Positions 46,631 to 58,447 of a stretch of DNA of 64,000 nt are shown in pieces. The number at the start of each line of letters is the position of its first letter. The stretch's first letter is position 1. This DNA comes from Xylogone sp. PMI_703 (Eukaryota > Ascomycota > Leotiomycetes). Made by a program: the position numbers and the translations under genes. The DNA lies in the NCBI GenBank assembly GCA_021399445.1, contig JAJTUQ010000002.1, positions 1,116,001-1,180,000 of the forward strand, given 5' to 3'. A model generated the notes under the pieces. It was not told the origin of the DNA and did not search any database. It worked only from the letters and a program-made list of their open reading frames with translations.

Positions 46631-47827
46631 TTAGATCCAGTCGGGAGGTTTTAACTCACGTTGTCCTTTCCCTACCCCCGCTAGCCCAGTCCGCTCCATC
46701 ATATCCGTGAATGTAGTCAGGTGGCTTGCCCTCCCTAACTTATCATTTGGAACCTTTAGAGCATTTGCGGTGTCTCCGTCTGCGAAGATACTGATATCCT
46801 CATAGCTTGGATCTCGTTGCAATGGTGGTGTGACAGGAGCTGGGATATGGTTTTGATGAGATATATCAACGAGATGCTTGTGGATCATGGGCACTGGAGG
46901 ACGTGCACGATCTGCTGAGTCCGTCATGATCGGGGAGCTACCATCCCATGATAATGATCTTCGGAACAATGAGCGTACCCTTTTGATTGTTGATCGTCGG
47001 TTGGGGGCATCATCTACGAGTGTCGATGGTGATGGGGGTGGTTTCCGAAGGAAGTCTGACCTCATATCCGTGAAAGGTTGAGGTTCAGAGATTGTGTTGC
47101 CAAACGAAGAAGAGGTGCTCCTGCGGCGGAATAAATTGCGGTTTTGAGAAGATAGTAACCACATTCCGGCTGCTCCGAGAACGGCGCCAAGGAACATGCC
47201 AGGAAAGAAGCCTACTAATACCGCATCGACAGGAAAACGGTCACAAGATTCATGGATGGTAGAGGTTGTATTGGGTATTATACTTGTTAGAGCATTAGAA
47301 GTACCAGTTGGAGCTAGAGACGACACGGGGGATGATGCCAAGGAAGATTGTGGCGATGAAGATGCAGTTGCAGATGGAGATGCTGAAGTAGTAGATGCCA
47401 GTGCAGGAGGAATACTTTGGTCAGCATCCATATCGCAGAGGTTCTGACTGTTGCAGCTATATCCAAATGGGCAGCAAGCTCCACCACAGCTCTCCAGTTT
47501 CCCATTCAGGGCAGTTGTCTTGAGAGCGTTGTTCGGATGTAATGTGGCATTTTGTTGAGAGATATCGCATGTTATAGGTTGGATAGTGTCACAGGAAGCC
47601 GAACTTGGACAGCACAACACAGTTGTTCCAGCTGCCAGGACTAAACAGTCCTGATCAGGTCCACAGCAAAAGCTATCGGGCAACCCTGACTGACTACACG
47701 GACTGAATGTCGGATCTGCGCATGTCGAGGCTCTTTCGAAAACATTCAACCGGGGTTGGGCGGCAACCATAGTGAGCAGATAGCTCGCTATGAGCATCAA
47801 ACGCCCACATTTTTGAGATCGTGTCAT
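46631..47827 (-). CDS. Cys-rich single-pass membrane protein of unknown function
   Basis: A single exon of 398 residues. An N-terminal signal peptide (about 1-24, LMLIASYLLTMVAAQP) is followed by a Cys-rich ectodomain at 36-131 with many cysteines (SFCCGPDQDC, VLCCPSSASC, ESCGGACCPFGYSC). After that come a Ser/Thr/Ala/Pro-rich stalk at 140-190 and one membrane span at about 200-224 (VLVGFFPGMFLGAVLGAAGMW). The C-terminal tail of some 170 residues is cytosolic, basic near the membrane (NLFRRRSTSSS, RRSTIKRVRSLFRRSLS) and Pro-rich later. The plan (Cys-rich head, Ser/Thr stalk, one span, short tail) resembles cell-wall stress sensors, but the Cys pattern is not a classical WSC domain. Predicted role: surface sensor or wall-linked protein; this is inference. 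Confidence 0.82.
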   Translation of the reverse strand: MTRSQKCGRLMLIASYLLTMVAAQPRLNVFERASTCADPTFSPCSQSGLPDSFCCGPDQDCLVLAAGTTVLCCPSSASCDTIQPITCDISQQNATLHPNNALKTTALNGKLESCGGACCPFGYSCNSQNLCDMDADQSIPPALASTTSASPSATASSSPQSSLASSPVSSLAPTGTSNALTSIIPNTTSTIHESCDRFPVDAVLVGFFPGMFLGAVLGAAGMWLLSSQNRNLFRRRSTSSSFGNTISEPQPFTDMRSDFLRKPPPSPSTLVDDAPNRRSTIKRVRSLFRRSLSWDGSSPIMTDSADRARPPVPMIHKHLVDISHQNHIPAPVTPPLQRDPSYEDISIFADGDTANALKVPNDKLGRASHLTTFTDMMERTGLAGVGKGQRELKPPDWI

Positions 47828-50543
47828 TTGTAACTGCAGATGATCCAGATATGAGATTCGTGAGAGCCTTCGTCAAATCGTTTACCAAAGTCCTTGCCAG
47901 CAGTCCTTTGGTAGTGAGGAATTATACTATGAGATATATATGAGACGCAAGAAAGAATCAGAAAAGTAGAAAGGCCAGGAAGGCGCGTGATGAGTAGTCA
48001 ATAGCTTTGTGTTAGAATTAAGAATGACTCAAAAAGGGGACAGAGAAGCAAAGGAAAACTTTCAAAGAATTTAGAAAACCATCTTACTAGAACCAATCTG
48101 AAAGTTGCGGCGACTACTCAAATCATATACGACCCGCGGTCGAAAGGCCTTTGTCCCTCCCGAACTCACCAGCTCACCATTTACCTCCAGATCTCTGCGT
48201 CATCTGGACGGTTCATGACCAGTCGCGCTCACAGCGGCAAGAGAGCCCCGTCCAGCGCCAAGTCTACGATCCATCCAGCTTGCATCGTTCCTACCTTAAC
48301 TTCTGCAGAAGGCGGAAGGGGTCTCCAGCTTCACGGCCCTCTATCCTCGAATAGACCTTGGGAGCTCTGGGGTTGAGAATAGACACCGCGCCGTATTCGG
48401 TTTCCAGCGGCAGCGAGGGTCGCGCAAACAACTGGCTGGCGCCGCGCGCTTTGTGCATGCCAGCATAGCCTCACCTTGTAGGTCGTCGTCTCTGTTCGTC
48501 GCTGTGGGTTGAGAATGAGAGGCTCACAAGCGCCGATGTTTCCTGAGGGCGAGCCGAGCTGGTGGGCTTTGATTCGCTTGGAGGGTTTGCCAGCCGCTGA
48601 TGAAACGAGGATTAGTCCAAGGGGTACAAATAAGCTGCGAGAAACCGTGGTGTCCTGACAGCAGCCGCCATTGTTAAGGTGGAGCCGCCTTTTTCCTTTT
48701 GTTTGGTACCAGTATTATTCTTGACAGTTCGGGCTCTTTGAATGTTTCATCCAACCTGGCCTCCACCTGTTGCTAATAGCCCCAGACTCGGTTTTATTGT
48801 AACTGAGGAGAGCGGCACGTGTGGATGCCTCGGCATTCGATATGGAATCATCAATGGACAGCAATCAAGACATACTTGACTCTGTTGAATCCAGGTTCCA
48901 TAGTTCTAGTCCACTGATGGATAATATCATATCCCGTTCTCCTGAAACTTGCAGCGCAGGAACATGTGCTTGCAATGACTTTCCCGATATCATCACCCGT
49001 GAATCATATCAGCATGCCAACACATCAACAACTGCAAACACGTTACAGTGAAATACCGAAACACCATCACCCCTCGGCAAGATTATCGTACCGCCTGCCA
49101 AAATCCCCTCTACCTAATACCAAGACAAGCCATCAAGGAAAAGAGAATTTCCATGATTAACAGGCACAAAGCCCATCGAAATTTCGGCAGTTAATCTCCT
49201 CGCCTCAGTCAGGCGCAAACTTACCAGAGCTACTCCGTAAACAAGTAAAATCAGCCCACGCATGGCCCTACCGCGCCCCGGAGCGGGCCGCTTAACCTGA
49301 TTATCATACCAACTTCCCAATTCCCGCGGGTCCCTCAAGAGCTCTTCACGGCTTTCAACTGCCGGCCATTGCCGTACGACGTGCAACAAAACTTTGGGTT
49401 CTTTGTTCCCCCTTGGGGCTTGATACGTCCACAAAGAAACCAGCTGAAAGGGAGGGTGCGAGAACAATGCCAGCGTTTCAGCGTTTCAAGCATTGTTGGC
49501 TGTAGAAAGTGGTCGAGACCTAGGCTTGTAACTGTGGCTGGGGCGGCAAAATATTCTGGAGGGTATTATTGTAGGCGAGCGTGGCGACGGTGCACGGCAA
49601 TTGTAGGCTTTACAGCAGGTATGGAATTCCCATGTGTCGCATAATCACGGGAATGAGAGAGCATGAAAGTTGGAAACAGCAGGGAATATCAAAATGAGGA
49701 TTGAGTTTTTTTCTCTTTGAAATATGTATATTTTATTTTTTGGATTATTTCCAAGAGACTGCCTTCTAATAAGGACAGCAATTGTAATTATAGTATGAGA
49801 GGGTAAAAAATTGGAGGAGCAGAGCTCAACTCCGAAACCCAAAAGTTCCATCTCTGAATCGAAAAATCATAATCATCCCATCATCTCTTCTTTCTCCCAC
49901 TGCTCCAGACATCTTCGCCTACTTCTCCTATACAAAAAAATACCCTAGAATTCCAGCCCATCCAGGGAAAATAAAAGAAAGTATCGTACTGCCAAAATCA
50001 GCTAAGATACGATGAAAATGTTTCTTAAAGTACTCCCTTGGATACCCAACCCAAAAACGCCAGATGTGCCACGGGTATGCCAGTACTTGCCTGCCGAGAG
50101 GAGGAAACTAAAATGAAACCCGGAATAGGAAAAAGAAAAACGAAACTTTGAAGGAAAAATATGTAAATGAAGAAGGGGTTGTGAAGAGGTGTTTTCGTGT
50201 TTTGTGTTTCGTTTGTTCCATTTCCTCCGGTTTCCTTGATGCCCTCCATTTCCACGCCCTGAAAATGCCCATATGCCCTTATTCCCCATTTCCATCCCTA
50301 TTCCCATTCCTTATCATCCTAGCCTGGGCAGAATCCCAAGCCAAACCCAGTGCTTTGCAGCAACTTCATCTATTAATAACTAATATATATTTAAAAAAAT
50401 ACCAAATAAACTCTGTCTAAGAGCCCTTGGTCTCCAGGTCGGTCCTGGAGGGTGAAGCAAAAGTGATACTCAGTATCACCATAAATGAAGGTTGTGCAAG
50501 CTCCTTCAAATCCAGCAGAAGGTCACCCACGGCTAGGAGATTT
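47828..50543. other. 2.7-kb gene-free spacer
   Basis: It contains the promoter of the minus-strand membrane protein gene (from 47828) and, near 50.0-50.5 kb, the AT-rich 3' flank of the PRO1-like gene. A TACTCCGTA 9-mer is at 49231. No credible ORF. Confidence 0.5.
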
Positions 50544-52666
50544 CTAGATCAACAAGAAATCCCAGCCCTTCATCTGCATCACGTCTCGCCAGGAGACGTA
50601 ATGCGCTTCACCACCGCCAGGACTGTAGCGCCCGTCGACATGGCTCCAGACCTCTCTTAGAAGACACACCACACGGCCGAAGCTACCAGAATCTGCAAGA
50701 TCATCTAGTACGGCAACGCGCTCGTTGAAAAGGGCTCGGAATGGAGAGTCGGCTGTGCTGACAGCGCCTCCAATCAGATATACCCACACCAGGCTGCGGT
50801 CAAAACCAGCGCGACCTGAAGGAATGAACTCAAGGACTTGGGCCAGTTTGCTTACGAGTCCAACGCAGCTTGCTTGGCTTGGAGTGAAGCCCGGAACAAG
50901 GCTGCAGAGGTAGATGCGAGCCGCAAGACGGAACGCAGCGGTAATGTTCTTGCTTAGTTGCTTGGGGCTGAGAACACCGTTTGCGTTATAGGGGATCTTG
51001 GGTCCACTTTCACCGATTTCAGTGAGGCCGATTTGATCGCCGAGTGCGTGGACGTGTTGGCAAAGCTGAATGTCGTCCATGCCGTCCTGTTTAAGCGCAT
51101 CTAGACAGGCGATCTCAGAAATCAAGTACATGACCCGATCTTCGCATCCCATAAGCTCGCGCAAGCCAAGGCAGGAGTTGCTTGAGGAGAGATGCTTTTC
51201 TCTGTAGGTGTGGGCAAATGTGGGTGCGCGGCCTTGAATTGTCGATCCCAGAATATCAATCCATGCCGTCAAGGTCATGTTGAATGGTGTAGAAGTCGTA
51301 AGCTCATTAGCTTCGGTGACGATGCGTGGAAGCTCAAGCTTCTGGACAAGCGAAATCGCGGCTTGGAAGTGTTGGTGCCATGGAATGTCGGGAAGCGAAT
51401 CATCGAGGCGGCCGACCGATGATTGGAAGAAAATCATTCCTAATGTCGCCTCCAAGATTTGTTGGTGGTCCTCGTCACGGTTCAAAGCCTCGCATAGCTC
51501 AGAAATTGTGGCGTAGCGGTGGCGCATGATATCGTTGTCAATCTGCTCCCCCTGAATGTTCATGGATGCCTTGAGGTGCTGAGCTGAAATGCTAAGACAG
51601 CAGTGCAGGTAGCACTTGTTGCTCTGAAGGGCTGGGAGAATCAGGTCAGTGCGCGCAGCGCCATGCTGGTTTGTCTCGAGAATTGGGAAGACTGTTGGCA
51701 GGACCTCGGAAACGAAGTGGTCGAGGAGACGCTGGTCGCCCTCGTCGAGCTCAATAGCGACTTGTCGTGATTCGGTTGCTTGGCCATGCGAAAAGTCGAA
51801 GAAGTTGGTGTTAAGAGCCTCCTCTGCTAGCGATTCCCTTCGTCCATCATAGAGATCTTCGGGCCATTCGCTGTCCACAGGGAAGGAAGGCAGCATGACC
51901 TCTGGTGGTGGTGGGTGATAGGTGCTGAAGGTAGAGATTGTCGATTCGCGACGAGTAGGGATATCGTTGATGAACATTTGTCTCTCGGTCTTGACATCAA
52001 TTTCATAGGGAGAGTATTCCGCGTAATAGGTGGCATATTGAGACGAGTGCAGCTGTGCGTTGTATGCAGTGTAGTCTACGATTCCTGGTGGCGCATTGAA
52101 GTCGAAGAGTGAGAGTTGAGAATCGATCGAACCTGCTCGCGTTCTGTCGTTTGGATCGGAGAAAGTAGCAGAGGTTGGTAGGGAGTGCGATAGTCCTGGT
52201 GGTGTTTCGGAGCCAGAAGTTATGACTTGGCTGGCAGTCTTCTCGGATAGCTTCTTTCTCTTGATGATCATCTTGATATTGTCCTTTTGAATTCGTCGCT
52301 GGTCGTTGTTGCTCCACCACATTGGCCGCTTGTATTCGCATCGCAAGCCCAAGTGCTTGCAGGCCGTGCATGATGGCGACCCTTCATCGCACTTCTTTCT
52401 TCTTAATCTGCAGGTATAGCAGCCTTTTGGACGCGGGATACTCGTTAGTTGAGCTCGTACCGAGAAGCGACAGACAAAGGAAAAATAACCGGAAGAGAAA
52501 ACTGAATGTCCAACAAACCTGTTCTTGATCTTCGATGCATCTGTACTTTCGCCTTTGCTGCAGGAGCAGCATTGGCTTTAGGAGCCGGCTTGGACTTCTG
52601 TTGAGCAACTGCCATGGCGACGTTCGATACTCCCATAGACTGCTGGTTCGGGGGTTGGGTTGACAT
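50544..52666 (-). CDS. pro1: Zn2Cys6 transcription factor, PRO1/NosA/RosA type
   Basis: Exons 52666-52519 and 52423-50544 encode 675 residues. The binuclear zinc cluster spans C51-x2-C54-x6-C61-x6-C68-x2-C71-x6-C78, starting at RRSRTGCYTCRLRRKKCDEG; the intron splits the codon just before C51. Directly after it are CEYKRPMWWSNNDQRRIQKD and IIKRKKLSEK, then TPPGLSHSLPTSATFSDP, which I associate with the PRO1 family (Sordaria PRO1, Aspergillus RosA and NosA). These nuclear regulators control sexual fruiting-body development. The large C-terminal part (about 240-660) is a helical fungal regulatory domain (LLDHFVSEVLPTVFPIL, ILEATLGMIFFQSSVGRLDD, HYVSWRDVMQMKGWDFLLI). Length is close to Sordaria PRO1. 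Symbol by family resemblance; which paralogue is unproven. The upstream non-coding region is 5.8 kb long. Confidence 0.88.
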
Positions 52667-55600
52667 TTGTACCTCGAAGGCGAAATAGTGGGGGAGTGTG
52701 ACCTGAGTCAAAGCGGAAGGCGAATATTGCTGGGATAGGCGGAGACGATTTATTGGCGAGACCGGGGTTGTTGATTAGATTAGTATTAATGAGCGTAGCA
52801 GTCAAAGCAAGAACCAGCTTGCAATTGAGTAGTTGGAATTACTGGTGTCAGTGACTCGGGGTCGAGGTAGAGGGGATGGAGGAGGGAGGCGGAGGTCCGG
52901 CGGAGGACGTGAGAGTTGGCAAGCAGACACTGATGCTATTCAACACTTGCAAGAGATATTTGTTTGTGCTGATGAGGCTATATATGAAGGTGACCTGCAA
53001 AGATGCAACCATTCAAGCCCTCTTCAGAGTGTTCTATTTTTGCACATCGAATGAGCGTTGTTGCTATTCTGGCCCAGGCTCGATCGCTCCTAGCCGGGCC
53101 CGTTCTGCACATGTGCGGCATCCAGGATGGAGGGAAGCTAAGGCGGGTCCCTGGAGAGCGGCCGGGAGAAGGCTTTGAACTTTTTTCTTGGTGGGCAGCA
53201 GGGGTGGTCAAGGAGCACGAGCTATCGGAGAGGGTGGAGTCCTGCCAGGCCCAACCACCAGCCAAAGGCGTACGTACGCTAGCAACCAGATGGTCCTATT
53301 CTGCCTGCACCCAATCCGGGCAGCACACCAATCCCGTACGACGCTGCAGGGTCTCGTGAAGGGCATATCCGCAAAGGGAAAGGATGGTAGAGGTGCAGCT
53401 GGCCATTCACAAGCGCTGCCCGTGCTATTTTCACGAGGCGCTTCATGCAGCCCAACCGCCGTGCCCATACCTTTGTCCTCCCATTGGAGCGCAGACCAGA
53501 TTGAGCGGTCGCCGTGCTGGCCTACCACAAGCAGAATCTTGCCTCTCAGCCTTCATCCTGAAATGGAGTTACTTCCAAATCATTGAAGGCATAGGCCAAC
53601 CACCGAGTATCGTAGAAACGGTTGGGAAAATGGTGGGAGGTGCGTGCGAGATGGGATCATCCTGCCGACGAGCTCCTGGACCCTGCTGGGTACTGTATTA
53701 CCCCCCTCTTCGAGGATGGTAGGGAGTGTTCGCTCCTTCGACAGTTGCAGCCGAGAGGGTGGCCCATGCTTTCTGCATGCACCGAGATAGCCAAAGCTCC
53801 CCACCCTTCGCCCAAAAAGCTCTCTAATCGGGAAACAGCAGGAAAATGCTGTCTTACCGCGTTTACCTGATAATTCAGTATTGCATGCTTTTCGAGAACA
53901 GACGGCCAGGAGCGGGGAAACATTCAGTCTATCGTCCGGGTCTAGGGGAGCACCGGATATACGGTCCTGGCATTCTCTGCGCCATGACCATGCACAACAC
54001 ACCTGAAGATCATCCTGACTGCTGCTGGGTAACGTAGCTCTTGATGTACACAGGCAAAAAGGTAATATTGAAATTTTGCCCGTCCATCCACGCCCAATCT
54101 CGTTGCCCCTCGGCCAGTCCCGTCGTATCCAGCCAGGCTCGCACCGCAGTGGAGTCTGCCTAGTTGATGTCTCTCTCACATAGTAAGGGACTTCGGCATT
54201 GTTGACAGCCAGAGAAGCCAGTGCCAGCGGTGAGTCAAGGAATAATGTTTCCTCTAGTACGTACGCTTTTGGTAACCCGTCGCGGGCCTCGAAATGAGGG
54301 CATTGTTCAAATCCATCGAATCGTTTAACGGCAAAGGGCGGTCAAGCGTGGATTGGCCCAACCTGTCTCACCTGGTCAGTCGAATCAGCCAGCCCGAGCA
54401 TACCTGGCCTGGTCCATCAAGAGAGCAGGGCGAACAGCAGAAGAGTGAACAAAGACAGGAAGAGCGGCCGGGAGGGCAAGCAGAGGGGTGCGGGCCCAGA
54501 GCAGCCATCGGATGAGCGCAATGGTGCAAAATGGCGTCTGTGCAATGTGAGTGGTCCATTTAAGAGGTGTCGTTCAAAAAAGTGTGACGACCGTGCGTTA
54601 GCGTCATTTGCACGGGAGCGGGAGAGCCAACCGCTGCTATGCCGCCAGGGGTGTTGCGCAGTGGCTTCGGCCAGTTGCAGCCTATCGAAGGAATCGTTGG
54701 CCCGTGTTGCGGGGTGATCGTTTGCTGCATAATTTTACTGCCCTGGTCCTCGTCTCTATCGATTGTCTGTGCGCCGGACTGCTGATGGTGCGTTGCCGTC
54801 CTTACTTTCGCGGCCACCAACAGTAATTGCTTGCATAATCACCCTAGCCGTGGCCAGACCCGCTACGATTTAAAAAAAGACAGCAATACGCGCCCAATGC
54901 GGAACATTTGGTCACATTCCGCCTTATCCGGCACATTTTGTCTCAATTCGAAGCGCCCGTAATTTACAGCATTTTCCTTGCAGGCATTTAACCGCCTTTT
55001 CTCATCACATGCGGCACAATTAACCAACTTTAGTGACAAATTAGCAGCATTTCATCACACCAGTCATGCAGCTCGATTCCTCGCCGCTAATCCACATCAA
55101 CCCGACTCAACCCGCATCAGTCACAATTAATTGCATTTGCATGATGCAAATTAACCGCCCTTCCAAGGTCAAAGAGAGGACATAATTAGTATCAATATTG
55201 GAACTTAAACAAACTTGATTCAGTTCTATTTTTGACATTCCCATCCCACCATAAGTCCGTTAATTGTCGACTTAATGGATTAAGTAAGGTTAGCAAACAT
55301 AACCCCGCGCAATGCAAGATTCCTCCCACTCTTCGCTTCTCTGGACCGAAAGCGAGATGTGTCTAGCTCAAAAGCTTCTTGCGCACTAAGAACTTTGATC
55401 TGCCCGATCTTGTGACTTGCACCTTTTCGGTCCGTCGTCAGCACGTATGATGACCTACGTTCCATTCCCCAAGTCCTGCAGCCACACGGTAAAATGACTT
55501 AGTGCGTCGGAATGCCTATTTCGACAATATTTCCGCTTTGATTAATTTCTTCGTATCGAACTGCCAATCATAATTCATAGCGTCCATTATTCATGCAGAA

Positions 55601-58447
55601 TTTGCATTTGTATTTGAAATTGATCGCCGGAGCAACCTGCTAAAGGACACTTTTATTGAGAATGAGATATGGACAAGTCTCCTCGTGCCAGGACGGGCAG
55701 GCCCCTCCTTTGGGTGCCAAAAATCCAATGGTACGAAATATGGTGATGCCAGATCTCCAACCCACTTTACTTGCCGTATCTGCACCGTGCACCAGCCAGA
55801 ACCACTCTTTGCTTCAAATGCTTCAAGGAGAAATCTTCGCTGGAGAAAAGATTGGGCGAATGGCCTGCTCGCATCTCCGCACTCACCTGTCTAGAGAGAC
55901 TTTTCTCCTCTCCACTTTCTTCAATCCAGAACCAGAACCAGAACCCGTGCGGACAAACCCTCGGAGGACCCCATCTAACCTATTAGCCTATCCGTAGAAA
56001 AGTTTTGGTGTTCGAGGTTCTAGTCCTTAGTACCAAGACCTCGTCTAGTAGCTTGCATTCGCGAAAATCGCGGTCCACGCCTGCTGATTTGATATAGGAC
56101 TTCGGCCTCACCATTATCGCGAGTCCATGCAATCCACCCACTCTCATGCCCGATTGACGGCGACCACAGCATCGTTTACCACAACAGTGGGCATTCGAGA
56201 AACATTTTTTGAACATTCTGATCAAGAGGATGAGGGTGTGTTGAGCAGGGAATCCCGCATCTAGAATTAATCATGTGAGTCCTGTAAAAGTAGAACCCTC
56301 AAAGCGTATTGGTGGAATCGGGAGATGATAGAGACGAAGGCTGGGGGAAGGGATGGCACGTTTGATTTCTCCAGACTATGTTGAGCCCGTTGAGTTTCTT
56401 GAAACAACCACTAAGGAAACTATCGTATTCCACAAAAGTCAATATGTCCTTGGCTCTTGTGTTCACGTTACAGTTGCTCATTTTCCCTCTCCGCTTCTCA
56501 GCCACTTTTATGCGAAGAACGGTATCCAATACTTTGATTTTGCGGGTAGTCACGGGTATTCCTGATGTCATTTGTACAGCTGCAATGAGTTCTTCTCCGC
56601 CAGTTGATATCCAGTCGCATTCATTCGCAACTCAGGTAGCAAGTAACACTGTACATTAGGTAGCAGAATTTCTGCCCAGCTGAAGCACAACGTTGGGTAC
56701 CTCCGGCCGGAATCTCTGCTTGTCGTCGTACTCGGAGCTGCACAGGATCATCTGGAAATTGAGATTTTCGAAGCTTGCGCACGCATCGGTCTCAGTATCA
56801 CATACTCATCACACTTGTCGTGTATCTCGAAGGAGCAGGTGCGGGTTTACAGTTTTCGGCTCCGCTCCGTGATTTATCAACACGATTGGCTTTATCAGTT
56901 GAGGCTTGCTCACACCACGACGCCACACTCCTGATGAGGGGCAGCCACTGAGAGCAACCCGACTAGGGAAGGAAAGATACCATCATGGAGTGCATGAAAA
57001 ACGGGACCGCAAATCGCGGATGCAGCGGAAAAGCAAGTTAATCGCGCCAATATCGATAATCGTCGATGCGAAAAAGGGCAGACTAGGCCTAGAGGAAATA
57101 GATTCATCGCACGATTTTCCTTACCGTTTATTCTGTGCATGTTGACTAGCTGTGCCTTTTGCTGTACTGTGATATCAGTTGCTTTCTCATTCTTCCGAAC
57201 CGCATGATCCCCGCCACCAGCAGGTGCAGGTTGTTTTCTAGCGTGCGGGTTGGATGGGTCTTGCTGTCGACAGCCTCAGAAAACCAGAGGTCACGCTTTT
57301 CAATCCTCCTCTCGTCACCTGCTCCTGCGAGCAACGTAGGATTACCGTAATGTTCTTGCGGTGACGGCTGCTGCCGATCGTTTCCGCGACCCAAAGTTAC
57401 GGCCCGGTGGGACTTGGGAGAGTAAAGGCAGAGAAATTCTGGTTGAAACCCCTCCATTTCACACGGGCCGTTCCCATAGTTTAGAGCCCTTTAGCAGTGA
57501 TTGTCGCGGTGATGGGCAAAGAAAAAGGGACCAGATGAAGGAGAGGAAAATGGGCATCTTTGAATTGCCATTGGCTTCGAGGTTAGGGTTCTCATCCACC
57601 ATATACTCCTCGCAACCAGAAGGGTCCTCTCGCGCCGTTCCTCGACTCCTCGAGGCCCGTTCAGCAGTGGCCCAATGAGGCTGCGGAATCGACGCTGAGC
57701 AGGGGTGGTTCGGCGCGTAAATCTCAAAAATCTCTATTATCGGCAGCCAATCGCAGCAAGCAGGAGCGAATCTCTTGCATGACCAACGCATGTCATTGGT
57801 TGCATGTTGGGTGTCCCGTGCATTGTGCGTGCTCTGAGTGGTTGCAGGCCGCAAGGATGCCTGCCGAACGGGCCCCGACGGGCAGTTGGTGCCTCGTCAG
57901 CAGCCCTGCAGCAGCCTCTCGCCTGGCCAGCCAACGGCGCACAGAGCCGGCAGCCTTCATGCACTTGCTGTGGCTCAATATAGCATACTCGAGTTCAACC
58001 GTTCACACAGATGCATGCAGAACACCCGGCATCGGTCACATCGCCAGTCAAACCAGCCTCGCCCACGGCCTGGCTGCTCACTGCCGGCACCATGTTCACC
58101 ACTATTGGCGCTCCTGCCCAAGGTCTGTTCGTCCTGGTCGACGAGGTCGTGCTCACGGTGAGTCTCATGTAGTGCATACATATACTCTCCTAGGCGCCGG
58201 CATTTCCAATGCCCTTCCTCCTTGGATCTTTTTTGGCATTTTGCGACGACGGAACTCGAGTTTGGTTTCCATTGTCATTTCCTACTCTACTTTTCCTCTG
58301 TGTCTCTCTAGTCAAGTAAATCAATCAATCAGTTATCAATCATACACCTAGAAAGTGTGACCGGCAACGACAAAAGCAAGCTCGCAGAGCTTTATACCCT
58401 CTCCTTTCCTTGGATACCCCCGCTACATATATAGACAAAACGGCATC
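52667..58447. other. 5.8-kb divergent non-coding region upstream of pro1
   Basis: No gene is supported on either strand. The part near 52.7-54.7 kb is GC-richer; 54.85-55.65 kb is AT-rich with repeated short blocks (TTAACCGCC at 54988 and 55151; CACAATTAA variants near 55015 and 55121) and a 15-bp palindrome at 55136. Such long upstream regions are common for developmental regulators. The last 100 bp before 58448 are the leader of the SAM+PH gene. Confidence 0.5.
55136..55150. promoter_or_regulatory. 15-bp palindrome (TTTGCAT-G-ATGCAAA)
   Basis: A perfect 7-bp inverted repeat around a single G, flanked by TAATTGCA and TTAACCGCC. It could be a dimeric transcription-factor site in the pro1 upstream region. 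Function is not established. Confidence 0.35.

Noticed and set aside
53003..53586. Overlapping 118- and 132-residue ORFs upstream of pro1
   Set aside because: No family match, no codon-use signal, and both strands are equally open because this stretch is GC-rich.
57779..58351. 190-residue ORF ending just before the SAM+PH gene
   Set aside because: No recognisable motif, Cys/Trp/His-rich composition unlike its neighbours, and it occupies the promoter and leader of the next gene.
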